From Membranipora membranacea (lineage: Eukaryota; Bryozoa; Gymnolaemata; Cheilostomatida; Membraniporidae): a stretch of 64,000 nt of DNA. Of the stretch, positions 11,386 to 22,810 are shown in pieces; the stretch's first letter is position 1, and each line of letters begins with the position of its first letter. The stretch lies in assembly GCA_914767715.1 (NCBI GenBank), contig OU612072.1, positions 21,452,001 through 21,516,000 of the forward strand. The letters are read 5' to 3'. The translations under genes were made by a program, and so were the position numbers. The notes below the pieces were generated by a model. That model saw only the letters and a program-made list of their open reading frames with translations, was not told the origin of the DNA and did no database searches.

Positions 11386-13238
11386 TTCATAGCAGTGCAT
11401 TACAACCAAAGTCAGGCCTGTTGAAGCTTGTAATTCCCATCATATATAGTGAGATATGGAAGCAAAATTGTGACGCTCAATGCTAACAAAATTTAAGCCT
11501 GGCTTGAAAAGCTTTGTTCGGTTGGGGGGGGGGGGGGGCGGGGGGGTCAAAATGCTTTTCAAGGCAGGCTAACAACATTGATAATGTGTGACAAGAGCAA
11601 CAAATTGACCTTATAGTGCTTGGCGCTGCACCCTTTTAATGTTAGCGTAGGGGGATAAATCCATTAGATGAACTCATGATACGAAATGATTATTTTTACC
11701 ACCCTCATGTAGGATTTACAGCCCCCAACCCTCTCTCCCTACCAAACCTCTCATTATTTTCAGACCTCACTAGAACTTCGGTAGCACATTTCAGCCCATC
11801 GGTCTTTGATGACTATCCCTCGCTTTACCTAACCTTGGAAAGATTATTTGCATAAGTTCGCCGAATACATATTCAACTGTTGACATGAGAATGTCTTATC
11901 TATGCTAAGTTCATGAAGCAATGAAATAGGAAAAGTCACACTTATTATTCTTCATTAATAAATATATCATCACTTACATGCAGTGTAGGTGCATCAGATA
12001 AGAGCACTGAGTGGGCCTTTCACTTGTTGTTATGGAATACTGTTGACACAAGTTTCTCTTATCAAAGTTATTATTGCAAAGTCAGAAATAAAGACAACAT
12101 CCCATTGCATGGTAAATAACTCAAGATATATATACCCAAATGGCTTGCGTCACACATCTGATAGGAGCACAGTATGAACCACACACTGCTTGTTGTTGAA
12201 AATAGTTGATGCGACTATAACTTTATCGGTGCAATTAATAGTACATGAAAATAGCACACACTATCCTCCATCTATAGAAAAAGCCATTTTTACGAATACA
12301 CATAGATATGTCAATGCCTTCTTATTGCTTCTTTTATTTTTTGTTTTTGTTTTCACATGGTCTCATTTGCTTCATGCATTGATCTGTGGTTAATAAAGTT
12401 CACAATAATCTAACCGCCAAACATGACTAAGCTTCTTTCTCCCTGCTTTATAATGACATTGTATCATAGGCACAAAGAAATGCTTTCTAAAATTTGAAGA
12501 TGTAGCTTCCATTGACTAATCAAAAACTGAAAGTGACAGCTGAGCAAATTCGCAGTAACAAGCGTAAGCATGCCTTTATAGGCAGATCAAAACGGTGTTT
12601 ATGACCCGGGTTAGGCCAAAGACCAATCATAATATACCCCCATCTCCACTCTAGCTTCTTTGTGCTGTCGCAAAAACATCCTTTTTGATAGCAAACGTCC
12701 TGAATCATCAAATTTTCCATGCAAAAACATATATCTGGATTAAATCTGATTCCATATGTATATTGAACCTGGCCATGGAGATCACAAGTCCCAAGAGCTA
12801 AGAGGGCTTTTGATCGACCTGATTCTCCGGGTACAAAGGAAAAGCTGAGAATTTGTAATTTTTTTTGGTTGTGTTATAACTAAGTTTTGTATTTAGATTG
12901 ATCATAAGGTAAAATATAAGAGAGTACATCTTTTTCTACAACTCTAAGTTTACTGCCAGTGTTGCTGAAAAGTTATTTTTGCATTTGATTACGGAACAAT
13001 ATAGTGCATTATATTATCAAAAGTAAGGAAGTAGGGGTTCTAAGAAGAAAGTAGGGTAGCACAGCAACCTGACTAACCTCGGACACTATCCCCAATGATC
13101 TAAATTTTAATCAAGCATAACACAATGAATCAATGGAATCGCGAGGTATATTAACTATATAAGTAGCTTCTGTCCTTTTAATCACTACTAAAGGCCCATA
13201 CTGTAAATTGGTTCAACCTGGTTTAACTCGTTACTTTG
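11386..13238. repeat. segmental duplication C, copy 1 (partner 33311-34971)
   Basis: AAAGTTCATAGCAGTGCATTAC onward is closely matched at 33305 onward, including the G-rich tract (11524-11546). About 150 bases (12262-12410) are present only here, between CCATCT and AATCTAACCGCC. The similarity continues through the terminal two NHL exons to about 13760. Confidence 0.85.
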
Positions 13239-13347
13239 TTAGACACAGGAATCTGTTCTCTTGTCATACTTCTTATTATGAAGACATGAAGAAGTCAGCA
13301 CCAGCTCAGCGTACGCTCCTGTCTTTGTCTTAGTTGGATAAACCACC
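13239..13347 (-). CDS. gene 1 terminal exon with YAEL tail motif
   Basis: The acceptor TTCATGCAG is followed by a phase-2 frame of 36 codons to a TAA. It contains TGAYAELVL and later KKYDKR. The TACGCTGAG coding for YAE is conserved and in the same frame in gene 2's cytoplasmic tail exon (39178-39325), which supports this exon and frame. With no membrane helix upstream in gene 1, a signalling role for this tail is doubtful. Confidence 0.75.
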
Positions 13348-16300
13348 CTGCATGAATCATAGAAAGAGAGAAAAGTTTGGGTACTGCTCAGTTTGTCTCT
13401 ATATTACTTACTCCCTTCACTTAGGTACAAAAAATCTGAGACTTGCCACAGAGAGTAATCTTAGCATAGAATTCCATAAGGATCATTGCACAATTAAAAC
13501 AATTGAAATCAAAATACCACGCTTTTAAATAAAATCACTCACGGTGGTATCCTAGTGATGACCAGCATGCTCAGAGTAGGATATCTGCTCCGTTCAAAGA
13601 GTCTGTCTGTCAGTCTCTGTTTCAGTGCGTTTGGTATTTCTGTTACTGAGCCATCGAATGTGACATCTGTAGACCAGGTTACTGTCAGGGTATCATTGCC
13701 ACAGCTCAGCCTAGCCTGAGAGCCAGCCTGTGGACTGCAGTCTAAAAAATGTAAATTCAACTATCTTAAGAGAGTTTCTTGAATGAATAACAAAAGATGA
13801 TTGTCACCATATCAGTATACAGTCAGTAGTATACTCATACTTTTCAAAAACTGAGTCTAAGACCTTGCGTAGCTTGTTGTACTATTTTATATAGATAGCA
13901 CACATTGCTGAAGAGAGCTACCTTATTTAACACTATCTCATAAAACGACAAAGTCATAGCACCATGCATGAAATCCACCGAAGTTAAGAATTATGGGTGT
14001 ATTTGAGTCATATTTAAAGATCAGTGCAGTGTATATTACAAATAAACAACATAACACGGTGGACTTAGCACAGGCTTATTTAAACCTATGCAACAACTTC
14101 TTCTTTGCCACATGGTGTAGCTTGGCAGCAATCATTTACTATCAGCAATTTATAGCTCTATTTATAATTTCGCGATTATGGGAAAATTGGCACGGTTGCC
14201 TTCAAACTAGCATTGCCTCGGTAAGATTATATCTTTAGTTCAATTGGTAAGAAAGCACTTACTGTGTTGACATATTTCCTTTATCTGGTTGACATTGCTA
14301 TTAGCGAGGCTTGTTAGAGTGGCGAAGGCAACCTTATCAGTCAGCACTGTACACTTAATATCATACTCAGCAACCAGCTCTATCCGCCTCAGCAACAAGT
14401 AATCTAAAATGTCCATAAATTAGTGATAACAGGTATTAATGTTCTGCATAATATGTTGAATTCACAATCTTACTTAGTATCTGCCCAGTTTTGACTGAAT
14501 AGGTTCAAACATGAGTGAATGAGTTGACTTGACGTCAAAAATTACTCTACCATAGAGAGCCCAATAGGCCAAGATTGATCATACTCTGTACCTTTGATCT
14601 CTACTTTCAGTGAGCAGTTTCCATTATCTCTATATATGTGATAGTTGTAGACTCCAACAGGTAGTTCCAGTCGATGTACGGTGCCATCTAGTGTGAGATC
14701 AAGTGCTGATAGCCCAGTAGAGGCAGAGACAACTCCTCTGATTACATCCGGACACTCATTGGATTTGGAGGTTGTGCCTGTTTAATCAAAAAACGATGCT
14801 ATTGTTAAAAAATTCAACTGGCTACATTACAGAGAATTGCTCAAATTATGTGTCGAATGAAAAAAATGATTGAAAATCTACAGCAACCTTCCAGAGGCTT
14901 TGCACTATGCAAGCTAAGCTTAACAAACGATAATACCATAAGAGTGGGTTCAGAGCTCCGGTTGAAATACTTTTGGGAAGGCTGTGAGTATGTCATGTTT
15001 TGTGTACAACAAGGTATTAAATTGACAAGCTTAATTTAGCAATGAATCATTCATAATTATACTCACCATTATTTATTACTTTGATATTTATAGTACAGAT
15101 GTCTTCATAAATCACATAAGTTCCGACAGCTAAACTTGAGTTTACACTTGGAGTAACCTTGAATAGTGCTCGCTCATCTTCAGATTTCACAAACAGTGTC
15201 ATGTTTCTGTCCTGGCAAGGCGCTCTAGTGGTAGTTCCTACAGGAAAAAAAAAATTCATCATTTGTGTGACGAGATTGTTTATAGTGGGCGCAGTGCAAA
15301 TTATGTCTACTAATAATATTTTCAATGAGGTGTGGAATTGGAGGTTATGTGCTTTTGTACCAAGTAGGATTATGATAACAATATCAATTGAGTCTGTATC
15401 TGACCTTCAACGAACAACGAGGTATCAAATTGACAAGCTCAGTTTAGCAATGAATTTTTCATAATCACACTCACCATTATTCATGACTTTAACATTTAAA
15501 GTACAGTTGTCTTCATAAATCACATGAGTACCGACAGCTAAACTTGTATTTACACTTGGAGTCACCTCGACAAATGCTCTGTCCTCACCAGACGTCACAT
15601 ACAGTGTCATGTTTCTGTCCTGACAAGGCACTTTAGTTGTAGTTCCTATAGATTAAAGCAATGTTTCATCATTTGCGTGATGATACTATTCAATAGGAGG
15701 ACAAATTATGTCAGGTACAAATACATTTAGTTTCAGATTTGAATTTAGGTACTTGTGTACCGAGTACTGAAATGGTGTCATTCATATAACAGGCAGCAAG
15801 GTATTTCACTGGGTAGCCCGAAATAGCAATCAACTATTTATATTTTTACCCACCGTTGTTTATGACTATAATGTTTATAGTACAGTCGCTTTTATGGATC
15901 ACATGTCTACCAACAGCGAATTCAGTCTGTTGGTCTGCAGATGTATCTACTAGTGCTCTCTCCTCATCTGATGTCAAATAGAATGTCATGTTTCTGTCCT
16001 GACAATGAGCCTTGGAGGTGGTCATCTGTGTAGTAGTTGATGGTGTGGTAGTTGTAGGTATTGGCGTAGTTGTCAGTCTTGGATCTGGAATGTTAGAATA
16101 TTTAGTATCATGGAGTCAATTTTAAAACACCTTTGAAGCAAAATAAAAAGAATTTTAAAAATTGTAGTTTCAACAGAAATATGAACAGAATTTCCAAGGC
16201 TGCTACTCTTCTTTATGGTTTAATTATTTCATATCTCATTTATTGGAGTAATCTTTTTATGTGAGGCAAAAATGGTAAATTTGATCATTGATATGATATT

Positions 16301-18337
16301 TAGTAAAATCAGCTATGTGTTGTCTCACAACGTTATCAGGCGGGAATAGCTGAAGTGATAAAATGGACCAGAAATTATCACCTATAAATTCAAGTTGAGA
16401 TAACAGAGACATCATTAAACTATCAATATATATACAGCGTACTCACACACGAACTGCTGGATGCTTTTGAATTTTCCGACGTACAGAGAACTATTAGTGA
16501 TGAGTAGAGAGAAGGGGTGGTTCATACATCCTGAGCAGAGATCCAGTGTAGATACTCTGTCAGCGTTCATGTCTATGAGTCGGATCTTGTGATTGTTCTC
16601 ATCAGCCACAAGCAGTGTCCGACTACCTATGAATACGGGGCCACGTGGGTAGTTGAATAGAGAGTTAAGTAGAGAGCTGTCTGTGTAGCCTCTGTTCCCT
16701 GGTGACCCGGAGATAAGTGTTATTATCTTCTCTATGTATGTGATACGGTAGAGAGCGTGATCCCATGTTGTGACATACAGATCCCCGTTGTCATCCTGTG
16801 TCAGGTGTGTGATAGACTGGAGTCGGTCGGACTTAACGAAAGTACCGACAGAGGCTGAGCTTACATCGACTGTCCTCACGGCATTGTTACGGTAATCAGT
16901 GACGAGAAGCTGATCGACATCATTTTTGTCTATTGTTACAGACCAGGGTTGGTAGAACTGACCGGGGAGACCTTCTGAGTATCCTGATGACTTACACTGT
17001 CCAGAGAAGAAGGAGGTGAGGCCTGTGTGACGGTTAATCTCTCTCAGACAGTGATTATAAAAGTCAGCTACAACTAGACGCTTATCTGTGACTTGTGTGA
17101 ATCCTTGGATATAGCGGAACCGAGCCTCCGCTCCTCTCCCCTCTCTGTATCCGTACTCAGTAGTGTTCCCGGCTATGGTCGTAGATGTTTTACCATCGGT
17201 GGTCTTAAGCGAAGAGCTGTCAGTGTACAGTATGTTACCGGGTTGGAAGAGATCTTCTTCCATGTGATAAACCCAGTCAGAGGTGGTGGTGGTGAAGTTT
17301 GTAGCTGTAGATCTCTCTAATCTGTAAGATTAATATTGTAATGTAAATGGACGATGTTGGTTAATTTTATCGTATTAACGCAGTATAATTATTGAACAAA
17401 AAAACCACAGATATTGCAAATGCAATATATTAAATTCATAATTTCAATGAAGTGTATTTTTCTTATTCTAAGTATTCATGTGCTGATGGGTGAATCAAAT
17501 ATATCAGAATTATTAATTTTTCCCAAAATGGATTCAAATGGATAATTGTGTTTTCTATCAACCAATAAAATTTAAATGCAGGTTATGCACCAGACACCAA
17601 AAAATAAAATATTTTACATGCGGCTTTTGTTCACAGTAAATTTTGGTTATTTGGAGTTGTCTCATGTTGTACACCATGAGGAGGCAATACACAAAATTTC
17701 CATTAAGCGACCTAACTTCAAAACCTTGATTAAAACAGATATTTGCTTCAATTAATCAACAAAAATGTTTGCATTGTATAAATTACAAAAAAGTAACAGC
17801 TTGTACCAAAAGTAATGTGTAATATCACAAAACACAAGAAGGAATGAAACGATCAAATGATTAGTTCACTGTACATTGCCTACCCTGAATCTGATATTTT
17901 TACTAAAGGATATTCTAGCATAGAACTCAGAAGGCTTTCAAACCCATATTTATCACATCAATGGGAAGTGACTCACCGATCAACTAGAGACTGGGTATCC
18001 TGTTCCATACACCACCCGGTCTTTAGTGTCACACAACATAACACCTGTCAAAACAATGATGGTAATAATTAAGTTTGTTACAAAAGAAATAAGCAATGTA
18101 CTGTAGGTTAGGGGGGGGAGGCACCTCCCATATAAAGAGAATACTGATTCCCCATTGAGACTCTCTGCACACTCATCATATAAGTGTTATGTCAGGGTTA
18201 AAGCATGTCATGCTTGGAATCTTCTGTACTATAACTACTTTTTTTTTCAGGATTATTACATAATATCATTTTTAAGGTTATAATTGAATTGCCATTCCCA
18301 TTGTACTTACAAGGAAAAGTGCCAGTCTCAGCTCCAT
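13239..18337 (-). CDS. NHL-repeat secreted/receptor-like protein, gene 1 (10 exons, 725 aa)
   Basis: Exons on the minus strand: 18311-18337, 17977-18044, 16447-17321, 15854-16084, 15475-15645, 15067-15237, 14592-14777, 14263-14403, 13543-13741, 13239-13347. All junctions are GT-AG and in phase, giving 2178 coding bases with no internal stop. The order is: signal peptide (residues 1-21, MELRLALFLVLCC core), NHL-type beta-propeller (about 55-320), Thr/Pro linker (324-350), three related Cys modules starting with CQDRNMT (from residue 351), a related fourth (exon 7), two further exons, and a C-terminal exon with GAYAELVL. NHL propellers bind proteins or ligands. This one should be extracellular. 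No transmembrane helix is visible, although paralogous gene 2 has one in the matching exon slot. Function is unknown; a cell-surface or secreted recognition role is inference. Confidence 0.85.
13543..13741 (-). CDS. gene 1 exon 9, unknown domain in the transmembrane slot
   Basis: 199 bases, entering in phase 1 and leaving in phase 2, exactly the phases of gene 2's transmembrane exon (about 39600-39771). It encodes a domain with two Cys (NCSPQAG and LSCGNDTLTVTWSTDVTF) that I do not recognise. The strand pattern looks Ig- or fibronectin-like. A copy at 35267-35464 is one base shorter and out of frame. Confidence 0.75.
14263..14777 (-). CDS. gene 1 exons 7 and 8
   Basis: Exon 7 (14592-14777, 186 bases, phase 1-1) encodes a Cys module that begins SNECPDVIRG and has NGNCSLKVEI near its end, a distant relative of the CQDRNMT modules. 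Exon 8 (14263-14403, 141 bases, phase 1-1) encodes a short segment with KCTVLTDKVAF and ends at EICQH. Neither exon has a counterpart in gene 2, where the stalk exon follows module 3 directly. Confidence 0.75.
15067..16084 (-). CDS. gene 1 exons 4-6: Thr/Pro linker and tandem CQDRNMT modules
   Basis: Exon 4 (15854-16084, 231 bases) carries a mucin-like Thr/Pro stretch and module 1. Exons 5 (15475-15645) and 6 (15067-15237) are each 171 bases, one 57-residue module per exon. All are phase 1-1, so whole modules can be gained or lost without frame damage. Each module begins PCQDRNMT or HCQDRNMT, contains LAVG or FAVG, then a second Cys in a C-T-(I/L)-N context and ends INNG or MNNG. Asn-Met-Thr is an N-glycosylation sequon in every copy. 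Two Cys per module suggest one disulfide each. Confidence 0.85.
16447..17321 (-). CDS. gene 1 exon 3: NHL beta-propeller
   Basis: One 875-base exon encodes a full propeller of about 270 residues. NHL-type blades are visible as EARFRYIQGF...RLVVADFYNHCLREI, GQFYQPWSVTI...QLLVTDYRNNAVRTV, QSITHLTQ...DLYVTTWDHALYRI, LNSLFNYPRGP...TLLVADENNHKIRLI and HPFSLLI...SLYVGKFKSI. Each has the family pattern of a hydrophobic strand, a D-x-x-N/H turn and an R-x-(I/V) strand. The donor is GTGAGT directly after the codon start for QQFV. Confidence 0.9.
18110..18118. repeat. poly-G tract in intron 1 of NHL gene 1
   Basis: A short G run. At the matching place in gene 2 it is longer (43573-43584), so this homopolymer is length-variable. 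Confidence 0.8.
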
Positions 18338-18480
18338 GATTTTCAACAGGCCAGATATCTGCATCGGACTTTAGCAATATTAATTCTACACCTCTAGTCT
18401 CTCCTCAGTACGGTAAGTGAATGATCTGGCAGTGAACATAAACCCGCTGCGGAGGTATTTAGCTAGCGGCAACTAATATT
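18338..18480 (-). promoter_or_regulatory. probable promoter/5' leader of NHL gene 1
   Basis: The ~140 bases upstream of the ATG are strongly conserved with the region upstream of gene 2 (43804-43930), including ACTGAGGAGAGACTAGAG and AGAATTAATATTGCTA. No convincing TATA box. The transcription start cannot be placed from sequence alone. Confidence 0.4.
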
Positions 18481-18499
18481 TAACCAGTTATCTTTTATG

Positions 18500-18580
18500 T
18501 GCGTCAAACTTCAGATAAGAGAGCCGAGTAAACCTTTCTCTGCCTGGTACTAAATTCTGTTGACGTAGGAATCTCTTATC
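18500..18580. promoter_or_regulatory. composite TGCGTCA/GATAAGAG element upstream of NHL gene 1
   Basis: TGCGTCA 18500-18506, GATAAGAG 18514-18521, TTGACGTA 18560-18567, CTCTTATC 18573-18580. It lies 163-243 bases upstream of the start codon, and the same composite is at 43966-44046 upstream of gene 2. Inference: possible bZIP plus GATA input. It is also part of a dispersed repeat. Confidence 0.45.
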
Positions 18581-20299
18581 AGTGTAAACATTTAAAGGTA
18601 GCTATATTGGACAAAATTGTGTGTCCTGTTTTAACAAAGTCCCCAATATTGAACCAGGGTACTGCTGTGTGCGTCAGAGACCTGATTAGAAGGACAAGTG
18701 AAACTTTCAGTGTTCAGTACTCAATCATGCTAATACAATGATTCGTATATCACTGTAAATGTTACAGGAGGCAACAAACTTAAATTCTATGAAAAAGAAT
18801 GTAAATGTTGGCATGCCTACCTGAGTTTCACTTGATTAGGCCCGATATTTACAAGTCTGAGTCTGTTGCATCAATTAAGCTAAGGTGATAATAAGGAATG
18901 ACAACTCTTTGTTTGTCATAAATATCTCTCTAACGACACACAATTTTTGTGGTGTTATTAATGGTGTAACAAATATACCTGTACCTGTAATTGTTGATGA
19001 GGTTAATCAAGGGGCCAGATGTTTACAAGTCTGAGCTGGTTTGATCAACTGAGCTACAATGATATCAACAAATGATGACAGCGATGACAGCACACAATTG
19101 TTGCGTGTATCAATTTTAGCCAATTTATTATTAGCTATTTTTTATTCAATTGCATTGCAAGGATCTCATGACATCAAACTATCTCAACCTTACATACTAG
19201 CGATAAGATTTTTGTAGTGTCTAACTTCTATCCTTAAATTGCTGTAAATACCTAATGCTGTTATCTTGTAGAAACAATTGATGATGAGATGATAAGATTG
19301 ATATCAAAGTGACGCAACTCAATCATGTGGAAGCTGGGAATATTGAATTCATTGACGCAAACTATACAAATACTGCTGATCTTGTGCTTATTATTGGGAG
19401 GGCGTTATAGCTCAGCCCCTCCCATATTTAATCAATATCAACCCAGTGAATGTTATGGATTCTTATTCTCAGTCACAACTGAACAACAAGATACTATCTA
19501 GAGATAACTTCTGACTCACTCTTCAGATATCAGATATCAAACCATATATCCATAGAACGCATACATAAGGAAGGCAGGGTTAAAGACATTAACGGGTGCG
19601 AGGGATTGAATAGTCAACCAAGAATTGCCTCTCAATTGGACACAAATGATCCCTGAGCCACCGATCGCCTGGCAGTTAATGTCACGCAGGGTAAACAACT
19701 ACAATTTCTTCATCGACATGGGATGATGGGGCTGCTTAGAGAGCATGTTCCCGAAGCTATTGGTAAAATACAACTTTAAAGCAAACAGCTTACTGAGAGT
19801 GCGCAATCTAGCAGTATTCATGCTGCAGTGTTATGTGGCTAGTACCAACTATATATAACCTGGTATCTTAAACAGAGAGCATACCTGCCATGTAAAATGA
19901 CGGCAACTGTTTGATACACAGTCATTAAAAGAGCAGTTTCACTCTACATTAATATTGTATGGCTAGTCTGTTATATTAAAAAAAAATTTCAAGGCTGCCC
20001 GTCTGTCTCAACTATTAATAATCTGTACGTTTTTACCAAGTGACATAGTATTAGGAAAAGCAGCTAATTTTGTACGACGGCTACCCGCACATAATTAGGG
20101 AGCTTGATCATTTTTAGTAATCTGTGGCATCCATGGGTTGTTAAAAGACAAGAAAGTTGAATAAGAAAAAAGAACTTTATGTTTCTGTGAAAAAGACAAG
20201 AAAAAGTCATCTTATCATTGCTTACAATTATGCCAAGCCTCGGTGATTATTTAGAAGATGATGATTGTAACAGGCCCCATGTTTTATTTACAAGGCAGC

Positions 20300-20590
20300 C
20301 AGGGTTGTTACAAAGCTATTCGTATAGGCGTTCACCTCTCAACGCTTCTGAAATGAATGGTCAAGGGCTCAAGTACCGCTGCTAAGCAAGAGTGAGTGGC
20401 TTTCTCTTTCTAGAATGTATACCAGTTGTGTAAGGGTTGCACCACATCAACCCTCCAATGCCATAAAAGCAGAACCAGCGTGATAGACTTAGGGACTCCG
20501 CTTGCAGAGTACAGAAGTAGCTAAAGCTAAAACACCGTCCCTCTTACTTTACTGTTTAAAATTTGCCTAGCGCAGCTGCCTTCTGGTTTT
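20300..20590 (+). mobile_element. tRNA-derived SINE (first of three copies)
   Basis: Related copies are at 45720-45990 (plus) and 36470-36725 (minus). The head has GTATAGGCGT as a box-A-like start. Box B is degraded here but clear as GTTCGAGTCCC in the 45720 copy. All three were probably spread by the segmental duplications rather than by separate insertions. Confidence 0.6.
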
Positions 20591-21215
20591 CAAAAACAAG
20601 ACATAGTTGTCTATGTCAATAATTAGTTTACTAATTTGTAAGGTAACAAGTAGTCATTAGTACGACTTATCCCCGTGTAAGCGGCATTAACTATGAATCT
20701 CTAACTTCATGATATTGAATACATCATTTGCTTCATTTCGATTAAAATCTTGGCCAATGTCAACTCGAACTTTTTGACAGTTTTTGTTAACCACAACACT
20801 AGCACGCAATTTCCGGTTTAGACCAATATGTATTTTGGTTTATATAACAAGTATTTAAGAAAGTATTAGGGAAAGAGATGTAAAGTTACTGATCAAGCAG
20901 GATTGGGACCCATGAGCTGTATCCAACACAGCTAACCTCAATGCGATCTAAATTTACGAGCAAGTCTTGGTGTCGCAAGGTACAAGGGCACGCTGTAAGA
21001 ATCATCATGACGCAATATCACAAACACTTATTAGGAGATTTAACCTCTAGTAGATTGACACCCCCATACTTCTGGTAAGCAGTACCAATGCCGTAATAAA
21101 GGTATACCAGACCCTCCCCCTTCAATGTTATTTTCAGTGGTCCTTGCTTTTTGCGGCAGAGAAAATTAATACATATTTTTTAATTTGGCGATAGCCTTGA
21201 ATTTCTCATGAGTTT

Positions 21216-21300
21216 CAAACCTCTGTTTAGAGAAGGAAGTAAACCTTTCACTGCTTAGTAATCCTAGGGTGTTGGTGTATTTCTCTTATGACTTATCATT
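21216..21300. promoter_or_regulatory. composite GATA-type repeat element, decayed
   Basis: A degenerate version of the composite. The partner at about 46505-46590 retains CTGATAAGAGAAGG and TTGACATATTTCTCTTATCA, so the decay here is recent relative to the duplication. Confidence 0.3.
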
Positions 21301-21964
21301 CAGAGATCGCAGGCCAGTCTCTTTTAAGAAGTACTTCGGGAAAAGTAAAGACTATAAATGTTTTAGACTACATTAGACTATAATTTTATTAGATATGTTG
21401 AATTGCAATGCATCTGTCTTGTGATTAAAAAAGTAATGGTGCTGGTAGGGCATGGCCGTCACGTCCAACTTTGATTTGATTTGTTACCAAAAAAAATGCG
21501 TATTGGAAGGTTGACTCTCATAATTACTTTGTATTTACACAATTACTATCCTATCTCGATACATAGCACCATGAAGAGTGAAGGAAAGAATGCATGTGTG
21601 CATTGCATTGTGGGATACATAATAATTTAGTTATCACAATTTTGTGAGCCAAAAAACAAAATGATTGTAGAAAGGAAGACCAAAGTCGTGTCTTCTCCCA
21701 CTAGCAATGGTAAGCCTTATATCCAACCTTATCCTACGGCAGTCATTATTTCGAGGACTTGAATAAATACAGACGATGCTGGGGACTAGGGAACTAATAC
21801 AGAAATTCTCCTAGATAATACTCATGATATTCATAAACTGATTGGTTTGGTCTGAAGCAGGACATCTGACCATTCACTGCATCAAGACAAAGGGTAGGTG
21901 TATGAAACTAAATATGCAGCCTGTTGACATATGTTGATCTGACCTGCAATACAATTAAAGTAAA

Positions 21965-22330
21965 GCTAAGTGATTGCTTAGAATTATTAATTTTATAGAG
22001 CAGCCTACACGGCTATCCTATTAAATCAAAGTCATGCTTAACAAAGTTTGTATCTCTTATCAATCAAGTTTCAAGGAAGCAAAATTGGACCGACTCATGT
22101 TCCTTGTCACTAACTAAAGTCTTTATATAGCTTCAAAGCTGCATGGTGCCTAAAGTATGTGATGAGAGCACCAAGTTAGCTTTTTACTGCTTGTCACTGA
22201 ACCCTGCTAATGTGAATGTAGGCAGATAACTCCATTTTTTGCTATCTTTGTCGCATATTCGACCCACTAGGGGCCGAATAACCGAGCAGAACAGACACCT
22301 CTATTTTACTCATTATTGCTCATGTTCGTT
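21965..22330. repeat. segmental duplication E, copy 1 (partner 52353-52714)
   Basis: AGTGATTGCTTAGAATTATTAATTTT onward matches the region after the solo LTR at 52353. The site AGTGATTGCTTAG here is the empty target of that LTR. No gene seen. Confidence 0.8.
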
Positions 22331-22380
22331 TTGTATGGAGTTAACTTCTTCCTGTTGAGGAAGAAGGCAACTCCATACAA
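22331..22380. repeat. conserved hairpin (inverted repeat)
   Basis: TTGTATGGAGTT pairs with AACTCCATACAA and CTTCTTCCT with AGGAAGAAG around a short loop, about 21 paired positions in a 50-base segment. The partner copy at 52715-52769 keeps the stem. It may be a small foldback element or the stem of a small RNA. The ORF running through it (22316-22723) is not convincing. Confidence 0.6.
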
Positions 22381-22539
22381 CAACTGTTTTGTATCCCTAG
22401 ACTGTTGTCGTGTGTTTCAACGGACAAATCACAGAGGTGCAATGGGCAAACTATTGTTATTTGCTTTACCAAAGTTACTTCTCGGTAATGAGAAATGTCG
22501 CAAACACCATAGTAACTACGACAAAATGATGCTAAATGA

Positions 22540-22810
22540 AAACAGACTGTTCATAACTCCAGGGTTCAATCCCCGTTCTCTTCTTGAGGGATTTACCCTA
22601 GCTTTCCCAACCCACATAGCACAAAACCCAAATTCAAATTCAGCCAACTACTCTGACACATCACACACATCTCAAACTCTCATTATTTGCAAAACCGACA
22701 ATGGGGGTGTGTACTATCAGTAATAATACAAACTGTCCAGGGTTTTTGAGCACTAGGGGTATCAATCACCTGTCATCTGGTGAGTGCTGTTTCATTCGAA
22801 AACCCTACCC
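22540..22810 (+). mobile_element. SINE-like repeat (partner 58985-59280)
   Basis: GGGTTCAATCCCC near 22564 is a box-B-like tRNA T-loop, followed by a body shared with 59025-59280, including CATCTCAAACTCTCATTATT. The partner retains more of the tRNA-like head. Confidence 0.55.

Larger units (their letters stand above)
18785..21960. repeat. segmental duplication D (gene-flanking part), copy 1
   Basis: Matches 44270-46878 plus 51504-51880 in direct orientation, and its part 18785-20620 matches 36430-38262 in inverted orientation. At about 21571-21578 the sequence CATAGCACCATGAAGAGTG is the empty site for the nested transposon found at 46879-51503 in the partner copy. No gene recognised. Confidence 0.85.

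Noticed and set aside
17857-18072. Plus-strand ORF over NHL gene 1 exon 2, with a copy at 43277-43465
   Set aside because: Antisense shadow of the conserved exon and intron. The minus-strand splice model explains the conservation.
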